Part shown: positions 9,331 through 17,683 of the stretch, one piece after another
How the letters are laid out: every line of letters begins with the position of its first letter
Numbering within the stretch: the stretch's first letter is position 1
Assembly (NCBI RefSeq): GCF_000733925.1
Contig: NZ_JPOO01000003.1
Location: 1-64,000 of the forward strand
From: Arenibacter algicola
Lineage (GTDB): Bacteria; Bacteroidota; Bacteroidia; Flavobacteriales; Flavobacteriaceae
DNA length: 64,000 bases
Direction of reading: 5' to 3'
Made by a program: the position numbers and the translations under genes
Notes under the pieces: generated by a model
Seen by the model: only the letters and a program-made list of their open reading frames with translations
Told to the model about the DNA's origin: nothing
Databases searched by the model: none

Positions 9331-10935
9331 TCAATTTAAATTATCTGGTTTTGGGAACTTTCTTATTGGGGAATATCGCTTGTAACTATCAAATACTTCG
9401 GGATCGGGACCTACAATACGTGGGTCATTGGATTTTTTGAGTTCCCCCAATAGTTCGGTTTTCAGGGCCTCTTCAATCTTTTTGAATGAGGGTGTTCCCG
9501 ATAAGTTTTTTAAACAAGAAGGATCTTGCTGTACATTGTAAAGTTCATACTCTGGACGTTTATCTACGGCTAAATCGAAATAGGGCAAAATGGATTCATC
9601 CCCGTAATTTTCTATTAGATAGGCTTTTGTAGGACAATCATCTATATCGGTATAGGCACTGCCATTAATGTAGGTGTTGTTTTTATCCAGTCCGTGCATG
9701 GGAAGCAATTGTGTGGTGTCATTTTCTGTAAATTTTTGTGGAGCACCTGCTGGCCACCTGTCGGGTTTCATGTTCCAAATAAAAAGAAAATCTCCTTTTC
9801 GAATAGACCTTTGAGGGTAGCCCCAATTCAAATATCTCGACGAGGAGTGGCGTTCCCTCCCAGAATATGCCGTTCTTTCCGTTTTGGACAATACACCTCT
9901 TTCCTTTGATAGCAACAGTTCCAGTATACTTTTTCCGGTAATTGGGAGCATTCCTTTAGGGGAGGTATTGGTAACCTCAAGAATTGTCGGCGCCAAATCA
10001 ATAAAACCAATGGGATCTTCCACAACCCTATTTCCTGGAAATTCCTTGGGGTACCTAACGGCAAAAGGAACATGAACACCGTACTCATAGCTATTTGCCT
10101 TGGCACGGGGAAAGGGCATGCCATTATCGGCCGTTACAATAACAATAGTATTTTCCAATTCTCCAATGTTATCCAAATATTCCAGTATTCTTTGAAGATG
10201 AAGATCAAACCATTCAATTTCAACCGCATAATCCAATAAATCTCCCCTTATCTCGTCATTATCGGGAAGAAATTCCGGGACCTCCACATCCTCCAATTTT
10301 TTGGACATGTTTTTCCAGGACCCTTTTTCATAGCTTCTATGTGGTTCATAACCGCCATACCAGAAAAAAAATGGTTTTTCCTTTTTAATATTTTCTACAA
10401 AATATCGGAAATTTCCAAAGTAATCGGTAGTGTTGATGCCTTTTGCAAATCGCTCGTCGTTTTGCTCTTCATATCTAATTTCACTATGCGAAATTCCAGC
10501 GGCATCATTTTTTCGCCAAAGCGAATCTGCTTCCGTACGGGCATATTGGAAAGGGCCAACTCCTTTTCCCGTTCTGCCTGTGGCATATCCATTTTGTTCA
10601 AGCAGATCAACAAAGGGTACATATTTATTTAACCAAGCAGAGGCATGTTGTCCGGACTGTTCATTTTGCCAATGGTGTCTGCCAGTAATAAGAGCACTTC
10701 TGGAAGGTGCACATCCAGGGGAACCGGCATAAGCGTTGGAAAAATAGACCCCCTCACGGGCTATCCTGTCAAAGGCTGGGGTTTTAACAAATTTTGATCC
10801 TTCATAACTGGTATGGAAAAATGACTGGTCATCACTTATTGCAAAAAGGATATTGGGACGCTCTTGTGCTTTGGCGTTAAAGCCCAATCCTATAATTGAC
10901 GATACTGCGAAACAAAATACTATTCTTGAAATCAT
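9331..10935 (-). CDS. Type I sulfatase (heparan N-sulfatase-like, S1 family)
   Basis: A 534-residue secreted enzyme (signal peptide 1-23) that hydrolyses sulfate esters or N-sulfates from glycans. The formylglycine signature is C75-A-P-S-R79, the cysteine type that needs an anaerobic or FGE maturase. Metal ligands are D35 and D36 (ISDDQ) and the later TADNG. The GYEPHRSYEKG and VPEFLPDNDEIR segments resemble sulfamidase-type sulfatases of marine Bacteroidota. Its ATG overlaps the stop of the small upstream gene (ATGA), so the two are translated together. No maturase or lyase is adjacent. Confidence 0.9.
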   Translation of the reverse strand: MISRIVFCFAVSSIIGLGFNAKAQERPNILFAISDDQSFFHTSYEGSKFVKTPAFDRIAREGVYFSNAYAGSPGCAPSRSALITGRHHWQNEQSGQHASAWLNKYVPFVDLLEQNGYATGRTGKGVGPFQYARTEADSLWRKNDAAGISHSEIRYEEQNDERFAKGINTTDYFGNFRYFVENIKKEKPFFFWYGGYEPHRSYEKGSWKNMSKKLEDVEVPEFLPDNDEIRGDLLDYAVEIEWFDLHLQRILEYLDNIGELENTIVIVTADNGMPFPRAKANSYEYGVHVPFAVRYPKEFPGNRVVEDPIGFIDLAPTILEVTNTSPKGMLPITGKSILELLLSKERGVLSKTERTAYSGRERHSSSRYLNWGYPQRSIRKGDFLFIWNMKPDRWPAGAPQKFTENDTTQLLPMHGLDKNNTYINGSAYTDIDDCPTKAYLIENYGDESILPYFDLAVDKRPEYELYNVQQDPSCLKNLSGTPSFKKIEEALKTELLGELKKSNDPRIVGPDPEVFDSYKRYSPIRKFPKPDNLN

Positions 10936-11261
10936 ACTTTTCTATCGTTCAAGGCTTGCTTTATACTAGCGGCTTTGTTCATATCCGATCCCGCTAACCA
11001 TATTTTTAGGGTCTTCCCCGCCAGTTTAATATTTAAATGCGTTCTGTTTCTAAATCCTGGTTCAAAGGGGACTGTCCAGAAAAACGGAATGTAACTTAGG
11101 AGAGATAGCAACCAGCCTTTGTTTAATTGGACCGACTTTAAACTGCCATAGTCATAGCTGCCATTGTTCTTTGGAGTTAGCTGGTCAACTATTTCGAACA
11201 TATCTTTTTGAAGGCTAATATCCAGTTTTGGGCTATTCCTTAAAGTAATTGTTTCGTTCAT
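10932..11261 (-). CDS. Small protein coupled to sulfatase (PH-like?)
   Basis: A 109-residue protein of unrecognised family. It has alternating strands, a central hydrophobic segment (GWLLSLLSYIPFFW) that may be a membrane hairpin, and a C-terminal strand-helix (KTLKIWLAGSDMNKAASIKQAL). That layout resembles bacterial PH-like domains, but this is only a guess. Its stop overlaps the sulfatase start by four bases, so translation is coupled. No signal peptide. Confidence 0.6.
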   Translation of the reverse strand: MNETITLRNSPKLDISLQKDMFEIVDQLTPKNNGSYDYGSLKSVQLNKGWLLSLLSYIPFFWTVPFEPGFRNRTHLNIKLAGKTLKIWLAGSDMNKAASIKQALNDRKV

Positions 11262-11576
11262 GTTCTTACTGGAATTTAATTTATTTACGTGTCTTTTGCT
11301 AATAAGCTTAATAATGTGGATGTCCCAATTTTACAGGCTGCAATGGGATCCTACAGTTCCTTTTTTAATGTGAAACAATTTAAAATTAAATACAAATAAT
11401 TATAGATCAATTAATTAAAGCTACAGTTTCTATCCCATCAAGCCTGCCTGGTCGGACAGACAGGCGCAGTCGAGAGGTTTTCGGCAGTTTAGTTTTAATT
11501 GAGGTCTCGACAGCGCTCGACCGGACAATCTTAACCTAAACAACTCATGAACAATTAAAAATCAATCAAACTCACC
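11262..11576. repeat. Gene-free stretch with dispersed GTCGAGA hairpin
   Basis: No gene is seen. A GCCTGCCTGGTCGGACAGACAGG segment leads into a hairpin at 11464-11516. Its arms GCGCAGTCGAGA and TCTCGACAGCGC pair at 11 of 12 positions around a loop of 29 bases. This belongs to the TCGAGCGCAGTCGA repeat type scattered in flavobacterial genomes and could act as a terminator for the lipoprotein gene to its right. Confidence 0.65.
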
Positions 11577-12041
11577 TTACTTAATAAAATACCCGGAAAC
11601 CTTCCATTGGTTATCATCTATCATCTGGGTAACCGTTTCCACACTTTCATTTTTATTCTCAAACGATGTTTTAAATTGGATAACTATATACTCCCCATCA
11701 GGTGCACCAGGAAGTTCCGTATGGTATTCCGCCGAAATTACCTCCCTACTGATTACTTTACCTAAAGGCGGCACAATACCACTCAGTTGTTGCGTCCATT
11801 GTTCTTTTGTAACCGCTTTTTGAAATAGGGAAGCGGCATTATCCCAACATTGGGAGTAATTATTATCATAAATCAATCCCAGCCATTCTTTGGCATCATT
11901 AACTACTTCAGCTTTTGTTTCATTGGAAACAGTTGGCACTGATTGGGCACTTTCAATTTTTTCATTTTTCTGGTTGGATTTACAGGATAATAGCCCGGTA
12001 AAAACTAAAAGAACTAGGTATTTGTACATTGTTTTTTTCAT
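11577..12041 (-). CDS. DUF4019 lipoprotein
   Basis: About 154 residues. The start at 12041 (MKKTMYKYLVLLV) is chosen because a lipoprotein signal with lipobox LLSC begins there; an in-frame upstream ATG would add 54 residues unlike any signal. A DUF4019 domain covers the rest: NDAKEWLGLIYDNNYSQCW, then QW...LGKVISREVISAEY, and a final strand DDNQWKVSGYFIK. DUF4019 proteins are small secreted NTF2-like proteins of unknown role. It follows another lipoprotein gene on the same strand. Confidence 0.8.
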   Translation of the reverse strand: MKKTMYKYLVLLVFTGLLSCKSNQKNEKIESAQSVPTVSNETKAEVVNDAKEWLGLIYDNNYSQCWDNAASLFQKAVTKEQWTQQLSGIVPPLGKVISREVISAEYHTELPGAPDGEYIVIQFKTSFENKNESVETVTQMIDDNQWKVSGYFIK

Positions 12042-12177
12042 GAATATATTATTTTTTAATGGGATACAATTCAACAGCTCAAGATTTAAATTATGGATAG
12101 ATAAAAAATTTACTTTAATGTCGTAATAATTATTTGGATGCATAAGTGTTTTTCCCTGGATATGGTTTTGCAGCAAG

Positions 12178-12750
12178 TCATTGGTTGTTTTTATATAGTT
12201 CAATTGCCTTTAAATATTTCAACCCCCCTGTCTTTGTTTGGTCGTATAGAAACCCATTCAATTCAGGATGATTTTCTTCAATCCAGTTGACTAGTCTATC
12301 TCTGTTTTTAACAAATATAGAATCATTGAAGATAACGTATACTGTTGTTTCAAGACCGATAATTTTATCATTATCAAATCGGATAATTTGATTAGTGACA
12401 ATCGGTTCTTGGTGAAGAAATGAAATTCTTTTATCGATTTTCGAAATTTTTGCTTTGACAATTTCATCTTCTTGCTCTATCTGAAGGATTTTGTATGTTG
12501 TGTCAAATATTGAATCCCATTTCAACCATTGAACGTATTCGTTAAGAGTAAATGTCTTTTCATAGTTATATTCGGTTTCTTTGGTCACTAGGCTATCAGC
12601 CAACAAAAGAGCCATTTCTGAATGATTGGAACTATCCAAAGCCTTATAATATTTTCTAGCAATTCCAAGTTTGTCAATTTCCTTTCCAGAATTTTTACAG
12701 GATAAAAATCCGACTATTAACAGTAATGAAAGTATAACGCTTTTGTTCAT
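12178..12750 (-). CDS. Lipoprotein, NTF2/SnoaL-like, unknown function
   Basis: A 190-residue lipoprotein (signal 1-18 with FLSC). The early helix with RKYYKALDSSNHSEMALLLADSLV followed by beta strands suggests an NTF2/SnoaL-like cone fold, but no family is recognised. It lies upstream of the DUF4019 gene on the same strand with a gap of about 135 bases, and both may have the same kind of envelope role. Confidence 0.72.
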   Translation of the reverse strand: MNKSVILSLLLIVGFLSCKNSGKEIDKLGIARKYYKALDSSNHSEMALLLADSLVTKETEYNYEKTFTLNEYVQWLKWDSIFDTTYKILQIEQEDEIVKAKISKIDKRISFLHQEPIVTNQIIRFDNDKIIGLETTVYVIFNDSIFVKNRDRLVNWIEENHPELNGFLYDQTKTGGLKYLKAIELYKNNQ

Positions 12751-12809
12751 TCGTATTGTTTATGGGTAATGTGCTGTGACGGTCTTGATAAAATTCGCTT
12801 TAATGTATA

Positions 12810-14057
12810 TTATCTATAGTTAGTTGCTTTAATAAATGGGTTTTCGTACCAAATTACACCTAAACCTTCACTATTCGTCCCATAGTTTTCCTCACAAGTG
12901 AGAACATCCAGGTCGCCATCTCCATCTAAATCCAGTAGCTCTATCCTATCAAACTTAATACCTTTTGGCCCACTGAGTTCATGCCAATCCCATATGGGAT
13001 CATTTGGATTATCTCTGTACGATAACCAATATATTCCTGATTTATTTGGATCGTTCAATGTATTTGTGGAGTGTACAATATCAGGATTTCCATCCCCATC
13101 AATATCACCAACTTTGACGGCCTTTGCTCTTCCAGTGATATTTGGAATATCAATATTATAACTATTCCATTCCAAACCATTTTTGTTTAACCGCTTCATG
13201 TAAACAATTTTTTGGTGGGTATATTCAGTAACAATGGCATCTTCAAGTCCATCACCATCCATATCGGCCATGTCCATGAACATAACCTCTAAACCCTGAC
13301 AACCAATAAAATGATTATCCCACTCTTTTTTTTGATTTTCAATTTTACCAGGATTCTCCAACCATCGAACCCCTTTGGTTGCACCTGGTTTGCGATCGGA
13401 GGTAACTATATCCAAGTCCCCATCATTATCCATATCCCTGATAATGATGGACATAATCCATGTTGCTGAACCAATGGGATACCATTTCCAGTCAGAAAGA
13501 TTTCTAGAATTTCTTGGTGCTTGAAACCAACCGATTTTCGCATCTTTGTTTTTTGAACCGACCACTAAATCAATTCCATTTTTCCCATCTATTTGGGCAG
13601 GGAAGGCAAACATCCATTGCATAAGACCATCAGATGCTGGGAGGGTCTGGGTATTCCATTTTGAGGAATCCAGATAGTTAAGGGGATCGGTGGGAGCCCA
13701 GTTGAAATAGATTTTTCTATTTTTCCCTTCTGTACTACTTACCACATCCATCCTTCCATCATCATCAATGTCAACAAAAACGGCATCTTCAACATCAGGA
13801 GTCTTGCCCACTATGACCGCTGGCCATTTTTGCTTTGCTAAATTGTAGCCTGGATGAACATAAACCTTAGTATATCCACCTTCTTCCCAGCCAGTAGTAA
13901 TATCCATCAGGTTGTCATTATTTACGTCGGCTAATCTTACTCCGTCAGCCCCACTTAATGTAGAATCGATCACATGCCTATTCCAAATGTTGTCTTGAGC
14001 CTGTAGGGACAAAGTCATAATGGTTACTAAAAACAAGAAAAGTAAAAATCTGTCCAT
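12810..14057 (-). CDS. Secreted FG-GAP/VCBS repeat beta-propeller
   Basis: A 415-residue protein with a signal peptide (residues 1-20). At least six calcium-binding-like repeats are visible: ADVNNDNLMD, VDIDDDGRMD, RDMDNDGDLD, ADMDGDGLED, GDIDGDGNPD and LDLDGDGDLD. This pattern is typical of integrin-like FG-GAP propellers, which bind ligands or glycans outside the cell. No catalytic domain is attached and no C-terminal sorting domain is evident. It is a separate gene on the minus strand. Confidence 0.88.
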   Translation of the reverse strand: MDRFLLFLFLVTIMTLSLQAQDNIWNRHVIDSTLSGADGVRLADVNNDNLMDITTGWEEGGYTKVYVHPGYNLAKQKWPAVIVGKTPDVEDAVFVDIDDDGRMDVVSSTEGKNRKIYFNWAPTDPLNYLDSSKWNTQTLPASDGLMQWMFAFPAQIDGKNGIDLVVGSKNKDAKIGWFQAPRNSRNLSDWKWYPIGSATWIMSIIIRDMDNDGDLDIVTSDRKPGATKGVRWLENPGKIENQKKEWDNHFIGCQGLEVMFMDMADMDGDGLEDAIVTEYTHQKIVYMKRLNKNGLEWNSYNIDIPNITGRAKAVKVGDIDGDGNPDIVHSTNTLNDPNKSGIYWLSYRDNPNDPIWDWHELSGPKGIKFDRIELLDLDGDGDLDVLTCEENYGTNSEGLGVIWYENPFIKATNYR

Positions 14058-14140
14058 ATTTTCAAATTAGGTTAGTAGTGGCAACCCGCCAGACCAGCTT
14101 GTCGGGCTGGTTACTTATAGCTATTATTGTGTTGCGTATT

Positions 14141-14557
14141 TTACCATTCTCTTATTTTTCCTTGATGCCAAAAGTTTCCACTTTTAGGCATTTTATCCAA
14201 TAAATTTTTAATGTCATGAGCAACTTCAGAGGGTTTTCTTGAAGCTTCCCTTCCACCCATATCGGTTTTAGTCCATCCAGGATCAATAGACGAAACAATT
14301 ATATTATGTTTTTCAAGTCTTTTTGCCAGTAGTTTTGTATACATATTCAAGGCAGATTTTGACATTTTATAATGTGGTTGAAATTCATCAAAATTCTTTT
14401 CGCTGAACGAACCCCAATCTGAAGTAACATTAATTATGTGTCCGCTTTTGTTAATATTAGAAATCAGTTTTTCAGTTAATTCAATTGTTCCGAATAGATT
14501 TACATTAAATGTCTGTTTTAATTGTTCGAAGTTGATTGCTGATTCATCCCATTTTTC
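14141..14557 (-). pseudogene. SDR-family oxidoreductase, 5' end lost at IS
   Basis: The open frame runs unbroken from the IS edge at 14557 to the stop at 14141, well beyond the nearest ATG (14365). It encodes the C-terminal half of a short-chain dehydrogenase: NVNLFGTIELTEKLI, INVTSDWGS with the catalytic serine, YKMSK with the Y-x-x-x-K pair, and IDPGWTKTDMGG. The N-terminal Rossmann glycine motif is missing and does not appear on the other side of the IS. It is therefore a remnant of a carbonyl-reductase-type SDR. Confidence 0.85.
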
Positions 14558-14575
14558 TGTAGCCTTCCCCTTTTT
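14558..14575 (+). repeat. IS left terminal inverted repeat
   Basis: TGTAGCCTTCCCCTTTTT, an exact inverted copy of 15785-15802. A diverged second version of the same end (GTAGGCTTCCCTAAAAAT) follows at once at 14576-14593. The left end is thus partly doubled. Confidence 0.88.
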
Positions 14576-14641
14576 GTAGGCTTCCCTAAAAATAGGACAG
14601 TATAAAATTCGAATTTATTAATTTTAAATTTTAACTGTCAC

Positions 14642-14908
14642 ATGAAAAGAACAAAATTTACGGAAAGCCAGATTGTCAAGGCACTAAGGGAAAACGAACA
14701 GGGAAGATCCGTTGGCGATATTTCCAGGGAACTGGGTATCGACAAAAGTACATTTTACTACTGGCGCAAGAAATACGGAGGTATGGAGCAGCAGCAACTG
14801 AAACGTCTAAAGGAGCTCGAAGAAGAGAACAATAGGCTAAAACAAATGTATGCGGATGTTAGTCTGGACAATAAAATGTTAAAGGACGTTTTGTCAAAAA
14901 AGTTCTAA
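14642..14908 (+). CDS. IS3-family transposase OrfA (HTH, leucine zipper)
   Basis: An 88-residue protein. Residues 1-45 form the IS3 helix-turn-helix (FTESQIVKALRENEQGRSVGDISRELGIDKSTFYYWRKKYGG) that binds the inverted repeats. Residues 52-75 form a leucine-zipper-like coiled coil (LKRLKELEEENNRLK) used for multimer formation. The heptamer A-AAA-AAG lies in frame just before the stop (TCA AAA AAG TTC TAA). A -1 slip there joins orfA to orfB and makes the active transposase. Confidence 0.93.
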   Translation: MKRTKFTESQIVKALRENEQGRSVGDISRELGIDKSTFYYWRKKYGGMEQQQLKRLKELEEENNRLKQMYADVSLDNKMLKDVLSKKF

Positions 14909-15786
14909 GGCCTTCCGACAAGAGAGTTCGAGCAAAATATCTCATCAAACAATATACGGTTCCCATATTACGTGCGTGTAAACTTGTTGATTTAAGCAGA
15001 TCAATGTGGTATTACCAAAGTAGACGGGATGACAGCGAAGTCATCGACAAGCTAACCGAGTTGGCCGAATCATATCCGACCCGGGGTTTTGATGAGTATT
15101 ATCATAAGATCCGTCGTGAGGGCCTAAAATGGAATCGAAAGCGTGTGTTGCGTGTGTACCGCAATATGAAGCTGGGCCTTAGGCGCAAGCACAAGAAACG
15201 TTTGGTAAAACGTGTAAAGCAACCCTTGGAAGCACCTTCACAGCTCAATGAATGCTGGAGCATGGACTTTATGAGCGATGCGCTTAGCGATGGCAGAAAA
15301 GTACGCGTATTCAACGTTATTGACGACTGTAACCGTGAAGCTATCGCCATTGATGCCGGACTATCCTATCCGGCACGGGCGGTCATTGAAACATTGGAAA
15401 ACCTGAAAGAAGATATAGGGACTCCCAAATATATAAGATGTGATAACGGACCGGAATTTATCTCAAAGACATTTATGAACTGGTGTAAAAAGAACTTTAT
15501 AGAAATCAAATACACCCAACCTGGAAAACCGATGCAGAACGGATACATAGAACGGTTCAACCGCTTTTTTAGAGAAGACATATTGGACGCTTATTATTTT
15601 AATGACGTATATCAGCTCCAAAAGATAAGCGATAACTGGCGGGAGGACTATAATTTTAACCACCCACATAAATCTCTGGGCAATAAATCGCCCAAAGAAT
15701 ATATGCCCAGATTTGATGAAGAATTTAAATTCTTCATCAAATCTGACCTAAACAACAATTATTTATCGAATTTAGAGGTGTCCTAA
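14896..15786 (+). CDS. IS3-family transposase OrfB (DDE integrase), via -1 frameshift
   Basis: Read from the slip site the frame is open for about 295 residues (KVLRPSDKRVRAKYL...); the first ATG in it is at 15004. An HTH_21-like N-terminal part is followed by the rve integrase core. The catalytic acids are the D in WSMDFM, the D in CDNGPEF, and the E in YIERFNRFF. The phrase SMDFMSDALSDGRKVR is typical of the IS407 group. The stop overlaps the inner part of the right end. A 38-bp perfect palindrome lies in the last codons. Confidence 0.93.
   Translation, partial: KKVLRPSDKRVRAKYLIKQYTVPILRACKLVDLSRSMWYYQSRRDDSEVIDKLTELAESYPTRGFDEYYHKIRREGLKWNRKRVLRVYRNMKLGLRRKHKKRLVKRVKQPLEAPSQLNECWSMDFMSDALSDGRKVRVFNVIDDCNREAIAIDAGLSYPARAVIETLENLKEDIGTPKYIRCDNGPEFISKTFMNWCKKNFIEIKYTQPGKPMQNGYIERFNRFFREDILDAYYFNDVYQLQKISDNWREDYNFNHPHKSLGNKSPKEYMPRFDEEFKFFIKSDLNNNYLSNLEVS
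15708..15745. repeat. 38-bp perfect palindrome inside orfB
   Basis: Every base from 15708 (CAGATTTGATG...) to 15745 (...CATCAAATCTG) pairs with its mirror around the centre TTTAAA. It lies in the coding part for RFDEEFKFFIKSD, 57 bases before the right IS end. It can form a cruciform or an RNA hairpin of about 17-18 bp. Confidence 0.95.
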
Positions 15787-15802
15787 AAAGGGGAAGGCTA
15801 CA
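15785..15802 (-). repeat. IS right terminal inverted repeat
   Basis: AAAAAGGGGAAGGCTACA, the exact complement of the left end. Its outer bases supply the TAG stop codon that now ends the truncated TraB/GumN frame. Confidence 0.88.
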
Positions 15803-16313
15803 CCTTGTAAGCAATATAATCATCCAAAGTAAGAGCGTTATCATTAGCGTTTTCGTTTAAGCATATTTGCTGTTTGAAATGTCTGGTAAGAAAAACATAC
15901 ATCTCGGTGGGTGTCATTTTGTTAAAATCAGTAGGGCTAGTAGCAAATAGGTTTTTGATGTAAGTCAAGTCTGCCTTGCTTAAATACTTCTTCCATTGTG
16001 TAATTTGGGTTCTACGGTTGATAATATCTTCTGCCATTTCTCCGGGAATATTTAGGTTTTCCTTTATCAGTAATTCACTAGCTGATAGGGCTTGTTTTGC
16101 TTTTGTTAATGAGTCAAAAAACACTTTTCCAAAAGCGTGGTGGGTTCCAAATAGATATGAAACGTGATTGTGATTGGAAGAGGTTACCTCAAATAATACC
16201 GTATTGATTGTGTCAGAATCTGTTTTGCTCTTTACTTGAGCTACCCCAAATTGAAACGTTAGCACCAAAACAAAAGCCACAGAATAAATGCGTCTTTTTA
16301 TTGTGTGTTCCAT
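15798..16313 (-). pseudogene. TraB/GumN family protein, 3' end cut by IS
   Basis: A 171-residue frame with a signal peptide (to about residue 25) and the TraB/GumN start LFEVTSSNHNHVSYLFGTHHAFG, where the family has the G-T-x-H metal-site motif. A full member has about 280-300 residues. Here the frame runs into the IS and ends on a TAG that belongs to the inverted repeat. Its start overlaps the end of the upstream frameshifted gene by about 16 bases, so it was the last gene of a pair. Confidence 0.85.
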
Positions 16314-17199
16314 ATTACTCTATGATTGTTTTGTTCGTTCAGCAGGGTTAAGTGAGGTTTAGGGGTGCTTCCGTCAAAAATCAATTGCGATGAAAACAAT
16401 AATTTTACTTTGTTCCATAATGCTACCCAATGAGGGGTATATGGTTCGCTTTGTTGTAGAATGATTTTGCGTTTTCCACTGGCATTAATTATATCAAAAG
16501 ACCTTCTGCCCCAATATGAAAGCAGCAACTCTTCATTAGAATAGTCTGCGTCAAATACTTGATTTCTGTTCATTGGTGCATTTTCCACAGCAGGGTCAAT
16601 GAGGTCACCCATTGTTTAATGATGTTTCCATTTTGTTGTACTAAATAGCAAGAGTTTTCACCCAATAAAAGGATTTTGTTATGCTCAACTGCTCGAATTT
16701 TCTTTATGGGATTGTCAAATTCGAAATACTCGGTAGGTTGTTCTCCTTTTTCCAAGCTATATATTTCAGGGTATTTTCCGAAAACCATTTGATTGTCAGA
16801 AAGCATAAAAAATCCACCCTCTCCAATCTTGTAATCGTCTTTGAACCAATCCCAAATAATCTTTGGTTGCGAACCATTTGCAGATTTTAAAACCCTTATA
16901 TGAAATTCATCGGATGCTTTCAAAAACCGCCTTTCTATAATATAGATTTCATTTTGCTTAGTATAGAGCATATAGTCACTTGCAGCGTACTCGGATTGAA
17001 TATATGCTTTTGGTTCATACCCTTTCGTCCAAATCATAACACAGGCAAAATGGTTTGGGTCGTTTATTGGGATTATATACGACCATAGAACATTCTCTCC
17101 AATAGTAACCATATTTCCTGTTGGGTGTGCAAATGCAAACGATGTGAGGAAAAATAGCACAGAGCCTAATATTGTTGTATTAATATTTCGTGTTTTCAT
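16298..17199 (-). pseudogene. Secreted beta-propeller-like protein, frameshifted
   Basis: Two overlapping frames read as one gene of about 300 residues. The first (from 17199, signal peptide MKTRNINTTILGSV to SFAFA) is in frame to IIKQ near 16615. One base then appears lost from an A run (AAACAATGGG, expected AAACAAATGGG), and the protein continues as MGDLIDPAVENAPMNRNQVFD to WNTQ at 16298. The strand-rich sequence (IGENVLWSYIIP, ILLLGENSCYLV) suggests a propeller-type fold. No family is recognised. The start at 17199 is taken because the signal peptide fits; an ATG eight codons earlier exists. Confidence 0.7.
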
Positions 17200-17683
17200 T
17201 TTTTCAAATTTATGCCCACCCATGGAGATGTGGAGTTATGGGTTCTATAGCGCATAAAAGCAAACTATAATCCTATTACTAGTAAAAAATTTTTGTTGAT
17301 GTAAAGCGGGGGGAATACTTCAGCCAAGCTTATGCTTACAGCATTCTAATATAGCCATAATAAGCATTTGGTTTTGCTTAATCGATGAAATACGATTTTA
17401 TACGATGAATGGTGTTTCAGGTTCAAGGTTTATAATTAGTTGGCAGTAGCAGTTTGCTAAGGGCGGAATGAGTTCAAGGTTCAATGTTCAAAGTTTCCCA
17501 TGTTCAAAGTCTTGACCGGAGATTGAGCCTGCCTATCGGCAGACGGGCGGAGTCGAAATCGGAGTTAGTTGAGAGTTCAAGGTTCAAATTTTTTATTGAG
17601 TTGGCAGTTGCAGTAGGCAGACTAGCTAACAAATGGGTAGGGCATGGTGGTCTAGGAAGTTTAGGGGTTTTGCATCTACCGTA
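17200..17683. repeat. Dispersed repeat copy (R unit), long-hairpin form
   Basis: No gene is seen. From about 17413 to 17640 lies one R unit: TTGGCAGT...GTTCAAGGTTCAATG, GTTCAAAGTTTCCC, GTCTTGACCGGAGATTGAGC, a CTGCCTATCGGCAGACGGGC insert, GGAGTCGAAATCGG and GAGTTCAAGG. A near-identical copy lies on the other side of the AlkD-like gene. The 17200-17412 part is plain AT-rich sequence. Confidence 0.75.

Larger units (their letters stand above)
14558..15802 (+). mobile_element. IS3-family insertion sequence (IS407-like), intact
   Basis: A 1245-bp element bounded by perfect 18-bp inverted repeats that begin with TG (TGTAGCCTTCCCCTTTTT at 14558 and its complement ending in CA at 15802). It carries orfA and orfB in overlapping -1 phase with an A6G slippery site at 14896-14902. 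Near each end a second shared stretch appears (TAGGACA...AATTCGA). The bases outside the ends (TTC left, CCT right) give no target duplication, and the flanking genes are unrelated halves. This implies deletion or rearrangement at the element. The element itself looks functional. Confidence 0.92.
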
